A DNA stretch of 7,608 bases, taken from positions 1 to 7,608 of the forward strand of contig CAZHFW010000074.1 in NCBI GenBank assembly GCA_964531675.1. Reading direction: 5' to 3'. This document shows positions 1-5,540 of this stretch, piece after piece. The stretch is from CAZHFW01 sp964531675 (lineage in GTDB: Bacteria; Planctomycetota; Phycisphaerae; Phycisphaerales; UBA1924). The notes below the pieces were generated by a model. The model had not been told where the DNA came from. It ran no database searches and saw only the letters and a program-made list of their open reading frames with translations. The stretch's first letter is position 1, and every line of letters starts with the position of its first letter. The translations under genes were made by a program, and so were the position numbers.

Positions 1-50
1 TTGCTGAGAGATTACTCTCTTAGCCGGGTGTCTGTGAATGCTGGGCAAGA

Positions 51-146
51 TCACATTGCCCTAAAGCCCGCAATGTCGATTTCAACCGGCTTGCGGTTGG
101 CGGGCGCGGCCCTCTCAAGTTTCAATAATCGGGTTTTGATGCTCAT
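51..146 (-). CDS. 31-codon mini-ORF translationally coupled to the 89-aa gene
   Basis: This frame starts with ATG at 146, which shares an ATGA overlap with the stop codon of the upstream 89-aa gene, and ends at TGA (51-53). The predicted peptide begins MSIKTRLLKLERAA, a short basic amphipathic start, and continues to FRAM. No domain can be recognised. The ATGA overlap and same-strand arrangement argue for a translated gene, and short proteins opening with a KxRLxKLE-like helix are common beside such genes in phage-like elements. It could instead be the remnant of a longer protein cut off by the TGA codon. The remaining 50 bases to the window edge contain a weak GAGAG/CTCTC hairpin (6-19) and no convincing gene start. 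Confidence 0.35.
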   Translation of the reverse strand: MSIKTRLLKLERAAPANRKPVEIDIAGFRAM

Positions 147-412
147 AGCTGGCGTTCTTCAAGCTTTTGAATGCGTTCTTCAAGCACGGCGGTTTCGTAG
201 GCTTTGCGAAGCATGTCCAAGACGTAGACTAGGCGGGTTCCGTCTTGGGTTTCAATCCGCCCCGTCCGCATGTCGCGGTAAACACTCGCCATTTCCCGGC
301 GTATCGCGTGGGTATCCCGCAAGTCGATTTTGGGGTGGCGGGGGGCAAGCGCCTTGCCTTCCTGGTCAAAGGTTCCAGGCTCAAGGTTTCCGCCAATGTT
401 AGCGGGCTTCAT
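143..412 (-). CDS. Small phage/island-type hypothetical protein (89 aa)
   Basis: The chosen start is ATG at 412, preceded by a GGGGAGGGG Shine-Dalgarno-like run (420-428). The frame is open further upstream to a TTG at 487, but that segment reads through a repeat and encodes low-complexity sequence. The protein has a polar, probably disordered first third. After about residue 28 it is helical (DLRDTHAIRREMASVYRDMR, then GTRLVYVLDMLRKAYE) and ends in an acidic coiled-coil-like tail, VLEERIQKLEERQL. I recognise the type: short proteins with REMAxVYRDMRxGRI...DGTRLxYVL occur beside replication or packaging genes in prophages and islands. A role as a small terminase-like or DNA-packaging accessory protein is possible but unproven. 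It lies 87 bp downstream of the DUF3987 gene and overlaps the next ORF by ATGA. Confidence 0.6.
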   Translation of the reverse strand: MKPANIGGNLEPGTFDQEGKALAPRHPKIDLRDTHAIRREMASVYRDMRTGRIETQDGTRLVYVLDMLRKAYETAVLEERIQKLEERQL

Positions 413-472
413 CGCATCGCCCCTCCCCGGCATAGGCGGGGGGAAATGAATTTCCATATCCCCCCAACCACG

Positions 473-494
473 CCACAAAAGCCACAAAAGCCCC
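473..494 (-). repeat. Tandem nonamer copy A (inverted relative to copies B-D)
   Basis: On the plus strand this reads CCACAAAAGCCACAAAAGCC, which is two head-to-tail copies of the nonamer CTTTTGTGG on the minus strand. It lies between the DUF3987 stop codon and the start of the 89-aa gene. Twenty consecutive bases (GGGGCTTTTGTGGCTTTTGT read on the opposite strand) match copy C near 6958-6977. Here it is in the opposite orientation to the copies around the integrase. Confidence 0.75.
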
Positions 495-499
495 CCGTG

Positions 500-2620
500 T
501 CACTGTCTACCCCCAAAAACAGCCGGGTTCACTTCATAAACCTTGCTCGGCCTATGTGAAACCTTTTTCACAATGGGCCGGATGTAATGCCGTTCGGACA
601 GCACGTCTAAAACCGGCTCAAGGTCAGCGGCCCGCTTAAACCGGCTCTTGTGGGCATAGTGGCAATCCCGGAAGGTGAAAGTTTCCAACCCTTCACGCCT
701 TATCCAGCCCAGCACCCCCCGCGCACCGTCTAGCGCCGGGTCGGCCCCCATCAAGTCGAACACGGCCAGCGCGTGGGCGCTCAAGGCGTCGGCCATGCGC
801 AAGGCGGCTTCCATGTCGGCTAGGCTGATTTCCAGCGATTCCGGCCCGCTGAAAATGTGGCGGGCAACATGCAACAGCCCGGCAATCCTTGCCACGGCCC
901 CCGGAAACTTTCCGGCCCAATCGGTGCAATGCTCAAACATGCCTGTCGGCCCCATGCCTGCCTCAACTTTGAGCCAAAATGCGGCCCATGATTCGGACGC
1001 TTCCGGCGAAAGCTTCAAGGTGTGCGGGCAGGGTTCGCCGTTGCGGTCGGTCGCCATGGGATAGCTCAAAATGGCTTCGATTCTATCGGCATAGCCCCGC
1101 CTCACGCTTTCCGTCATCGGTCGGCCTTCCCCTGTGCGTCTGCCCAAATTCGACGGGGGCAGCGCGTAGAGAAACCGCGCCAACAAACCCCGGCCCCGGA
1201 AGCTCGGCTTTTCGGTCAGCCCGCGCAACACATCCGGTTGCGGGGATATGCCGATAGTCAACACCGGGTTTTGCAGGAACACGGGCGGGCGGCTTCCACG
1301 GTTCACCCGCACCCCGGAACCGGCGTGGCTTTGCAAATAAATATCAATGTTCGGAATCCCCCCGGAATATCGCCCGCCCATCATTTCAAACAATCCGGCT
1401 TCATCGGAAAGAATCGCCATCCGTTCGCCGTTGTCGGCCATCACGGTTCCCAGGTTTTCCGGGGTTATGTCATCGCCCCACAGTTGCGGCGCTTTGGGTA
1501 TTTCCGGCAAGCTGGCCTCAAGCTCGGCAATTTCCGCCTTCATCCTGTCGAACTCCAACCCGCTTTTTTCCTTGGCGGCTTTGCTGCGCATGGCTGCGAT
1601 GCGCTCGGCAATGGTCTTATAGTCGGATTCGGCTTGCTTGATTTCCGCATCCATCGCGGCGCGTTGGCGGCGCTCCCAATCGGTTAAGGGGGCAACTGCT
1701 TCGTTCTTCACGGCGGTTTTCCGGCTCCCCGGAACTAGCGCGGGGCAAGTCCAGAGGTTCACCGGCTCGAAATAATCCAACTTGACGCGCACTTGATAGC
1801 GGCCTTGCGCGGCGGCGGCGAGCGCGGCCAGCACCAGCAAGGCGGCAAGCTCGGGCGGGGTTTCCGTCGCTTCCGACAAGGCTGAAACAAAGTCTTGAAC
1901 CGGCTTAGGGAACACATCCCCCGGCCACGCCGGCGGGGCGGAAGTTTCCAAAGGGATAGGCGCTTGCCAGCCATCGGCGGCGGTTTCCGGTTGGGCTGTC
2001 CACTCGGCAGGCACCGGCCCCGCATGGTCTTTAATTGCCGCGCATAGTGCATCGGTCAGCCGTTCCCGCTCGGCTTCGGGTATCGGGTCAAAGCCGTTCC
2101 ATTGCGGGCAAAGGGCTTGCAGAAAATCCACGCAATCGCCCTTTTCCGGCAATCCGGGCAGGCGCACCACAAACAGCACGGGCGGCGCTTGCAAGGCGTT
2201 TAGGGCGTCGCAAACGTCCATCATGTAGCCTTGCCCCGGTTCGTCGTTGTCGGGCAGCAGGAGGGCTTGAGCGAAGCCAGACAGTGCGCCCCAATTGGCC
2301 TTGGGCGCGGCTTTGCTTCCGCCTTGGCTTGTCACCGCGCACAGTCCCAAGGAATGCAGCGCGGCGGCGCATTTCTCGCCTTCCACGATGGCCACGGTGC
2401 GGCGGTCGCCGTTCGTCCATTCCAAGCCAAACAACGGGCGCGGCTCAGGCGCGGCCCCCATGCCAAAGCCGGAACCATTCACCCGGAAGAACGGCACAAC
2501 CTCTTTGCCGTCTGTGCCTTGGTAGCGCCCGACAATGCCCAGCGGCGCACCATCAGCGGCGCGATATTCCCAGGCGTGAAGCAAGGGCTTTCCTTTGAAT
2601 TTTAGGGGAATGCCTGCCAT
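500..2620 (-). CDS. Toprim-DUF3987 replication protein (primase/helicase-like, 706 aa)
   Basis: This is a large replication-type protein of the mobile element. Numbered from ATG 2620, a Toprim domain covers about 70-165, with the nucleotidyl-transfer motif VAIVEGEKCAAAL (E80/E82) and the metal-binding motif LLLPDNDEPG (D124/D126). A DUF3987 region follows from about 230 to 590. It contains a degenerate P-loop (PGSRKT, near 297-302), a charged helical insert (about 314-370), a Walker-B-like AILSDEAG (402-409), and the family signature RGRGLLARFLYALP (475-488). The last 70 residues look like a winged helix. ATG 2620 is preferred over ATG 2638 because a GGGGGG run sits just upstream and it follows the CHC2 stop after one base, indicating translational coupling. 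In this family the protein is thought to unwind or load onto DNA together with a primase-like zinc protein. The Toprim residues suggest metal-dependent chemistry. No DnaG-type RNA polymerase core is recognisable. Confidence 0.88.
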   Translation of the reverse strand: MAGIPLKFKGKPLLHAWEYRAADGAPLGIVGRYQGTDGKEVVPFFRVNGSGFGMGAAPEPRPLFGLEWTNGDRRTVAIVEGEKCAAALHSLGLCAVTSQGGSKAAPKANWGALSGFAQALLLPDNDEPGQGYMMDVCDALNALQAPPVLFVVRLPGLPEKGDCVDFLQALCPQWNGFDPIPEAERERLTDALCAAIKDHAGPVPAEWTAQPETAADGWQAPIPLETSAPPAWPGDVFPKPVQDFVSALSEATETPPELAALLVLAALAAAAQGRYQVRVKLDYFEPVNLWTCPALVPGSRKTAVKNEAVAPLTDWERRQRAAMDAEIKQAESDYKTIAERIAAMRSKAAKEKSGLEFDRMKAEIAELEASLPEIPKAPQLWGDDITPENLGTVMADNGERMAILSDEAGLFEMMGGRYSGGIPNIDIYLQSHAGSGVRVNRGSRPPVFLQNPVLTIGISPQPDVLRGLTEKPSFRGRGLLARFLYALPPSNLGRRTGEGRPMTESVRRGYADRIEAILSYPMATDRNGEPCPHTLKLSPEASESWAAFWLKVEAGMGPTGMFEHCTDWAGKFPGAVARIAGLLHVARHIFSGPESLEISLADMEAALRMADALSAHALAVFDLMGADPALDGARGVLGWIRREGLETFTFRDCHYAHKSRFKRAADLEPVLDVLSERHYIRPIVKKVSHRPSKVYEVNPAVFGGRQ

Positions 2621-2621
2621 G

Positions 2622-2918
2622 TCACACCCCCCATTCATCGGCCAGTTTCGCCAGCGCAGCGGGAAAGCTCAAGCCGTCCCGAAGTTGGACAAATGCCAGA
2701 ATGTCGCGGCCTTTGGCCCCGCAAGCAAAACAAGTGAAAGCCCCGGTTTCCAGATTCACCCGGAAACTGCCCTTGCGGTTGTCGGCATGGAATGGGCATA
2801 ACCCGCCATCGGCCCATAAAGCCCCCCTCGCGGGGGGCATGTTGGAAAGTTCGGATTCATAAAAGGCGCGGGGCTGAATAGCGGCCTTGATGGTTTCGGC
2901 GTTGGGGCGGCGCTTCAT
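2622..2918 (-). CDS. CHC2 zinc-finger primase-like protein (98 aa)
   Basis: This is a stand-alone DNA-primase-type zinc-binding domain. From ATG 2918 the ligands are C41, H44, C63 and C66 (CPFH ... TCFACGAKG), the CHC2 pattern of DnaG N-termini. It is followed by the usual RDILAFVQLRDGLSFPAALAKLA helix-rich segment. The start at 2918 is chosen because GGGGGTGG lies just before it. The longer frame to 2963 would read through the dyad and -10 element described separately. In DnaG this domain recognises the template sequence for priming. Here it is separated from any catalytic core, so the likely partner is the Toprim-DUF3987 protein encoded one base downstream. The two genes form a coupled operon. 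Confidence 0.9.
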   Translation of the reverse strand: MKRRPNAETIKAAIQPRAFYESELSNMPPARGALWADGGLCPFHADNRKGSFRVNLETGAFTCFACGAKGRDILAFVQLRDGLSFPAALAKLADEWGV

Positions 2919-2946
2919 ATCCACCCCCATGCAGCCAAAAACATCA

Positions 2947-2978
2947 ATACCAGAAAAAGGCAAAGCTCTGGTATAATA
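2947..2978 (-). promoter_or_regulatory. Candidate promoter with dyad operator upstream of the CHC2 gene
   Basis: A perfect 7-bp inverted repeat, ATACCAG (2947-2953) and CTGGTAT (2968-2974), has half-site starts 21 bp apart, about two helical turns, so a dimeric repressor could bind one face. It overlaps a minus-strand -10-like TATTAT (2973-2978). A -35 candidate further up is weak (CTTTCA). The element sits in the 85-bp gap between the winged-helix gene and the CHC2 gene. The plus strand also reads TATAAT (2972-2977), but no rightward gene follows. Confidence 0.4.
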
Positions 2979-3003
2979 GGCATCGTGTTGAATATGAAAG
3001 CCT

Positions 3004-3372
3004 TCATTTCACACCTTCCTTGCTCGGGGCGGCACCACCCGCCCTAGCCTCAAATTCCCGCACCATCCGTACAAATTCATCCCCAAGTTCACCGTACAGC
3101 GCGATTATTTCCGGCGTAAGGAAATAGCGTCTATACGTTGCTTTGCGTCCCGTTGGGTCTTTCGTATCGGCGACAAAATCAAAGTGAGAAATATCGGCCA
3201 ATCCGCGTTTCCTGAATTGGTCATTTATCGCCCCGATATAGCCGGACAACCGATAGCTTGAAGTCACGGAGTCTATATCGCGGTGACATATTTCTTCTCC
3301 CAACAGTAACCGGGCAAAAACCCGGCCAGTTAATGATTTCCATCTTGGAAAGTAAAGGTTGTGCGATTTCAT
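3004..3372 (-). CDS. Winged helix-turn-helix protein, HTH_39-like (122 aa)
   Basis: This is a probable DNA-binding regulator of the element. Residues 11-50 (SLTGRVFARLLLGEEICHRDIDS, then SSYRLSGYIGAIND) match the helix-turn-helix pattern of small phage and island proteins of the HTH_39 type, in which a short N-terminal strand, a 'TGRVxxxLLxG' helix and a 'xRLxxxIxxI' recognition helix are followed by a wing. Here the wing is FVADTKDPTGRKATYRRYFL (65-84). The tail, ALYGELGDEFVRMVREFEAR, is helical and is followed by a short disordered end. ATG 3372 overlaps the stop of the upstream excisionase-like gene by ATGA and has GGAAGG upstream, so the two are co-translated. Plausible targets are the CHC2 promoter dyad just downstream or the repeat array upstream; neither is shown. 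The family assignment is from recognition of the pattern, not from a search. Confidence 0.7.
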   Translation of the reverse strand: MKSHNLYFPRWKSLTGRVFARLLLGEEICHRDIDSVTSSYRLSGYIGAINDQFRKRGLADISHFDFVADTKDPTGRKATYRRYFLTPEIIALYGELGDEFVRMVREFEARAGGAAPSKEGVK

Positions 3373-3584
3373 GCAGCACCTTCCTTGCCGTTCTGGCGGT
3401 CAAGCCATGAGAAAAAGGCAGCATCATCTATCAAGATTTTTCGGCCAATACGAACCAGCGCGGAATCAATACCGTTGGTCTTGGCGTTGAAAATAAGATT
3501 GCGGAGACTGCCTTGCGTGAAGGCGGGATTTTTTTCAGCGAATTGGCGGACTGTGGAAAGTCTACGTTCGATATGGGAGTTCAT
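3369..3584 (-). CDS. Excisionase/MerR-like small DNA-binding protein (71 aa)
   Basis: This is a small winged-helix protein of the type often annotated as excisionase or AlpA-like regulator. The pattern TVRQFAEKNPAFTQGSLRNLIF (11-32), then ALVRIGRKILIDDAAFFSWL (42-61), is typical: a helix-turn-helix that reads a 'target gene' helix, then a GRKxLID strand and an aromatic C-terminal helix. ATG 3584 has AAGGTG upstream at good spacing. The stop overlaps the next gene by four bases. In similar elements such a protein directs the integrase towards excision and/or activates the replication genes. Either role is plausible here, given an intact integrase and a 60-bp inverted-repeat leader immediately upstream. 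Confidence 0.72.
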   Translation of the reverse strand: MNSHIERRLSTVRQFAEKNPAFTQGSLRNLIFNAKTNGIDSALVRIGRKILIDDAAFFSWLDRQNGKEGAA

Positions 3585-3639
3585 AATTCACCTTAATGTC
3601 TGCCGTAGCGATGTGCTGCGGATTGCGGGGAATTATGAA
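3580..3639 (-). promoter_or_regulatory. 10-bp inverted repeat spanning leader and start codon of the excisionase-like gene
   Basis: TTCATAATTC (3580-3589) and GAATTATGAA (3630-3639) are perfect complements, 50 bp apart start to start. The start-proximal arm contains the ATG (3582-3584) and ends at the Shine-Dalgarno. The distal arm contains a minus-strand CATAAT that could be a -10 box. An inner imperfect stem, CCGTAGC/GCTGCGG (3603-3609/3615-3621), lies between them. This is either a two-site operator about five helical turns apart or, if transcription starts further upstream, an RNA stem that hides the start codon. Confidence 0.4.
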
Positions 3640-3661
3640 TTGCTGGTATTTTTTGGAAAGC

Positions 3662-3737
3662 TTAGTTCCGTTATTTCCATTATTTCTGTTGTTTCCGTCC
3701 TTGGTTCCGCCTTAGTGCCTACTTGGTGCCTACTTAG
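3662..3737. repeat. Tandem array of degenerate 9-11 bp repeats (iteron-like)
   Basis: On the plus strand successive units are TTAGTTCCG (3662), TTATTTCCA (3671), TTATTTCTG (3680), TTGTTTCCG (3689), then after TCC TTGGTTCCG (3701), after CC TTAGTGCCTAC (3712), TTGGTGCCTAC (3723) and a partial TTAG (3734). The first four are exactly abutting nonamers and the last two full ones are 11-mers. The array lies in the gap between the excisionase-like gene and the unknown 571-aa gene, whose stop codon (3730-3732) falls inside the last full unit. Possible roles are an origin or iteron-type binding array, or regulator or excisionase binding sites. Confidence 0.75.
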
Positions 3738-5445
3738 CAACCTTAAAGCGTTTCCTATATTTCTCAAGAAAATCTTTTTTCTCAAATTTTCCTTCGGTGA
3801 ATAAAATAATGCTTTTTTTGTTTTCAGCAACCTCTTTTATCAGACCTTTCTTGTCTGGATAATCATGAGAAACCACATTAGCCCATGCTTGCACTGCGGG
3901 TAATTCATCTAAAAAACTGATATTGTAATGTGTCAAAATATCGTCTATCAGAATCAGGCTTTCTGTGGTGTCGCGTTGAATATGTATACGCATCTTTCTT
4001 GTATTTTTTGGTTCGGTATATAATTCGTCTATGGTTGGCAAAGCGGGCGCGGGTTCCGTTTGCAGCGGCGCTTTGGATATGGACGGGATGGATTCGGGAA
4101 AATCCAGCCATTTTTGCGGCTTGCCATCATCCGCCATTTCCGGCTGTTCCTTTGTGGGGCTGGCTGGCGGTATGGCTTCCGTTTGCGGCTCGGAATCAAA
4201 CCACTTAGCCAACAAACACCCGTCAGGAAGCGGCCATTGCTTGGATTTTTCAAGCCATGCGCGGAAGTTGTCACGGTGAACAGTAAAGTACAAATAGGTT
4301 CCGTTTAGCCAACCGTTTCTTGCTTGGCTTAGAATGGTCGGGGAATAGGGAATAACTTCAAATCCACCTAATGCGCTTGGGTTTCGTATTGATATTTCTG
4401 CTAACAAGTCACTATTAAGAATAGCTTGGCTTATAGATCTTTCGTATTGTTTTGCATCGCTTTGCCGATTTTCATTAGCTGCCCAAAGCTTGGCAATCTG
4501 GAAATGGTTAAGGTATTTGTCCAGCCCCTCTTTTGCCAAGTCATCTGAAATGCCTTGTTCAATCTCAGGCCAATCTTTCATAAATACTGGTATTTCTGGA
4601 TAGTTCTGTCCTGTTCTTTTATTTAAAATAAGTCTTGCCTCGCTCCAATAAATAACATTATCAATTGATGACGGATAGCCGACGTAATCAACGATAACGC
4701 CAGTATCAAAACGATGTACAGGCAATTCCCCTCTAAGCAATGAATCATTGATGACTTGATTGATGTCGTTTTTACATTTTATCTTGCGTAGCTCACCACA
4801 CTTGCCGTTATTTATTTTATCCAAGTACTCGGATAAGTCATCGCCAATCAAGGTGTACCATATAACCGGAATGCAAACCCTTTGGGTGTCAGGATTGGAT
4901 ATTTCAAGCTCATTTATGCTAAATCTTTTTGGTAGCTTATAAGCATCTTCGTCCAATTTGATAACATCGCCATTATTTACACAGGCGACAAGCCCACCAT
5001 TTAACAAAGCCTCATATTTTTCTTGGCGCATTTGGCAATGATGGTCTGTGTCTGTTTTAAGTATTCGTATCAAATCCCATTTTGGCGCATTAGCCGCGCC
5101 AGACAAGATACTTAGATGCCTCTTAAAGTTATCCTCGGAGTCCGCTATTTTATATAACTCAAACTTGTTAATTTCAAATAAATCACATAAAAAAGCCATG
5201 TCATCACATGATAGCTCATCTATCAAGCATTCTTTCGAGTCATGCAGCGCGGGCCGGTTAAGGTATGGCCTTGGCGGTTCAAGAAGCTCTAATGTTATCG
5301 CTCGGCAATGGTTCAAAAGCATCTTATAGCTATCAGCGGATGTTGTTTCCAGCTTAGTCATTTTCCTAAGCTCAAAAGCCGGTTCCGCCGGAAAGTCAAG
5401 ATTTACCAAATATTCGCATATTTGTTTTTTAGTAAAGAATCTCAC
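3730..5445 (-). CDS. AT-rich 571-aa protein of unknown function (cargo position)
   Basis: I do not recognise a domain. The gene is open for 571 codons from GTG 5445, with only a weak ribosome binding site (GGT a few bases up), and its base composition is clearly more A+T-rich than that of the integrase or replication genes. The N-terminal part (about 1-150) is helical and acidic/hydrophobic. The middle (150-300) has alternating strand-like segments (VCIPVIWYTLI, GVIVDYVGYP, EARLILNKRTGQ). Residues 305-416 are helical and end in a tryptophan/proline-rich block (RAWLEKSKQWPLPDGCLLAK, then WF). Residues 417-480 form a proline- and glutamate-rich linker. A separate basic helical module (482-571, ending KKDFLEKYRKRFKVAK) closes the protein. 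There is no signal peptide, membrane segment or obvious nuclease or NTPase motif. It sits between integrase and excisionase, a usual slot for accessory genes such as defence or regulatory functions, but no function is shown. Confidence 0.8.
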   Translation of the reverse strand: MRFFTKKQICEYLVNLDFPAEPAFELRKMTKLETTSADSYKMLLNHCRAITLELLEPPRPYLNRPALHDSKECLIDELSCDDMAFLCDLFEINKFELYKIADSEDNFKRHLSILSGAANAPKWDLIRILKTDTDHHCQMRQEKYEALLNGGLVACVNNGDVIKLDEDAYKLPKRFSINELEISNPDTQRVCIPVIWYTLIGDDLSEYLDKINNGKCGELRKIKCKNDINQVINDSLLRGELPVHRFDTGVIVDYVGYPSSIDNVIYWSEARLILNKRTGQNYPEIPVFMKDWPEIEQGISDDLAKEGLDKYLNHFQIAKLWAANENRQSDAKQYERSISQAILNSDLLAEISIRNPSALGGFEVIPYSPTILSQARNGWLNGTYLYFTVHRDNFRAWLEKSKQWPLPDGCLLAKWFDSEPQTEAIPPASPTKEQPEMADDGKPQKWLDFPESIPSISKAPLQTEPAPALPTIDELYTEPKNTRKMRIHIQRDTTESLILIDDILTHYNISFLDELPAVQAWANVVSHDYPDKKGLIKEVAENKKSIILFTEGKFEKKDFLEKYRKRFKVAK

Positions 5446-5465
5446 TAGAATTTACCAAAAATACG
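5401..5465. repeat. Near-identical 16-bp direct repeats around the start of the 571-aa gene
   Basis: ATTTACCAAATATTCG (5401-5416) and ATTTACCAAAAATACG (5450-5465) match at 14 of 16 positions and are 49 bp apart. They flank the GTG start codon at 5445. They may be paired regulator sites, or a chance similarity in AT-rich DNA. Confidence 0.3.
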
Positions 5466-5477
5466 TTAGCCAAAGCA

Positions 5478-5501
5478 CCGGGGCAGCGGCTACCGCCCCG
5501 G
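5478..5501 (-). terminator. GC-rich hairpin between integrase and 571-aa gene
   Basis: CCGGGGC (5478-5484) and GCCCCGG (5495-5501) form a perfect 7-bp stem with a 10-base loop in the 95-bp gap after the integrase. On the minus strand it is followed by TGCTTTGG, so there is no real U-tract. It may attenuate read-through from the integrase gene into the AT-rich gene. Calling it a terminator is tentative. Confidence 0.3.
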
Positions 5502-5510
5502 CATCCAAAT

Positions 5511-5533
5511 AGGTTTTGTGGGTTTTGGCCCGC
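5511..5533 (+). repeat. Degenerate tandem nonamer copy D
   Basis: The sequence GGTTTTGTGGGTTTTGGCCC (5512-5531) aligns with GGCTTTTGTGGCTTTTGTCC of copies B and C with one deletion and two substitutions. It lies just after the integrase stop codon, mirroring copy C on the other side of the gene. Confidence 0.5.
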
Positions 5534-5540
5534 GTCCGGG

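Noticed and set aside
4..23. Hairpin at the left edge as a terminator
   Set aside because: Only five continuous base pairs and no T-run on either strand.
1..402. Rightward 133-codon ORF at the left edge
   Set aside because: Antisense to the 89-aa gene and the mini-ORF, arginine-rich and low complexity, typical of a shadow frame in GC-rich DNA.
1022..1687. Rightward 221-codon ORF
   Set aside because: Fully antisense to the DUF3987 region, whose motifs are unambiguous. No domain and no start signal.
2972..2977. Plus-strand TATAAT as a rightward promoter
   Set aside because: No acceptable -35 hexamer 16-18 bp upstream and no rightward gene follows. The same bases fit a minus-strand -10 over the dyad better.
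3662..3737. CRISPR array
   Set aside because: Repeat units are 9-11 bp, degenerate and directly abutting with no spacers, and no cas gene is nearby.
3633..3830. Leftward 65-codon ORF across the repeat array
   Set aside because: It overlaps the end of the 571-aa gene in another frame, and its Thr/Glu-rich part is simply the repeat array translated.
4110..4126. Further nonamer copy inside the 571-aa gene (TTTTTGCGGCTTGCC)
   Set aside because: The match to CTTTTGTGGCTTTTGTCC is too loose to separate from chance in coding sequence.
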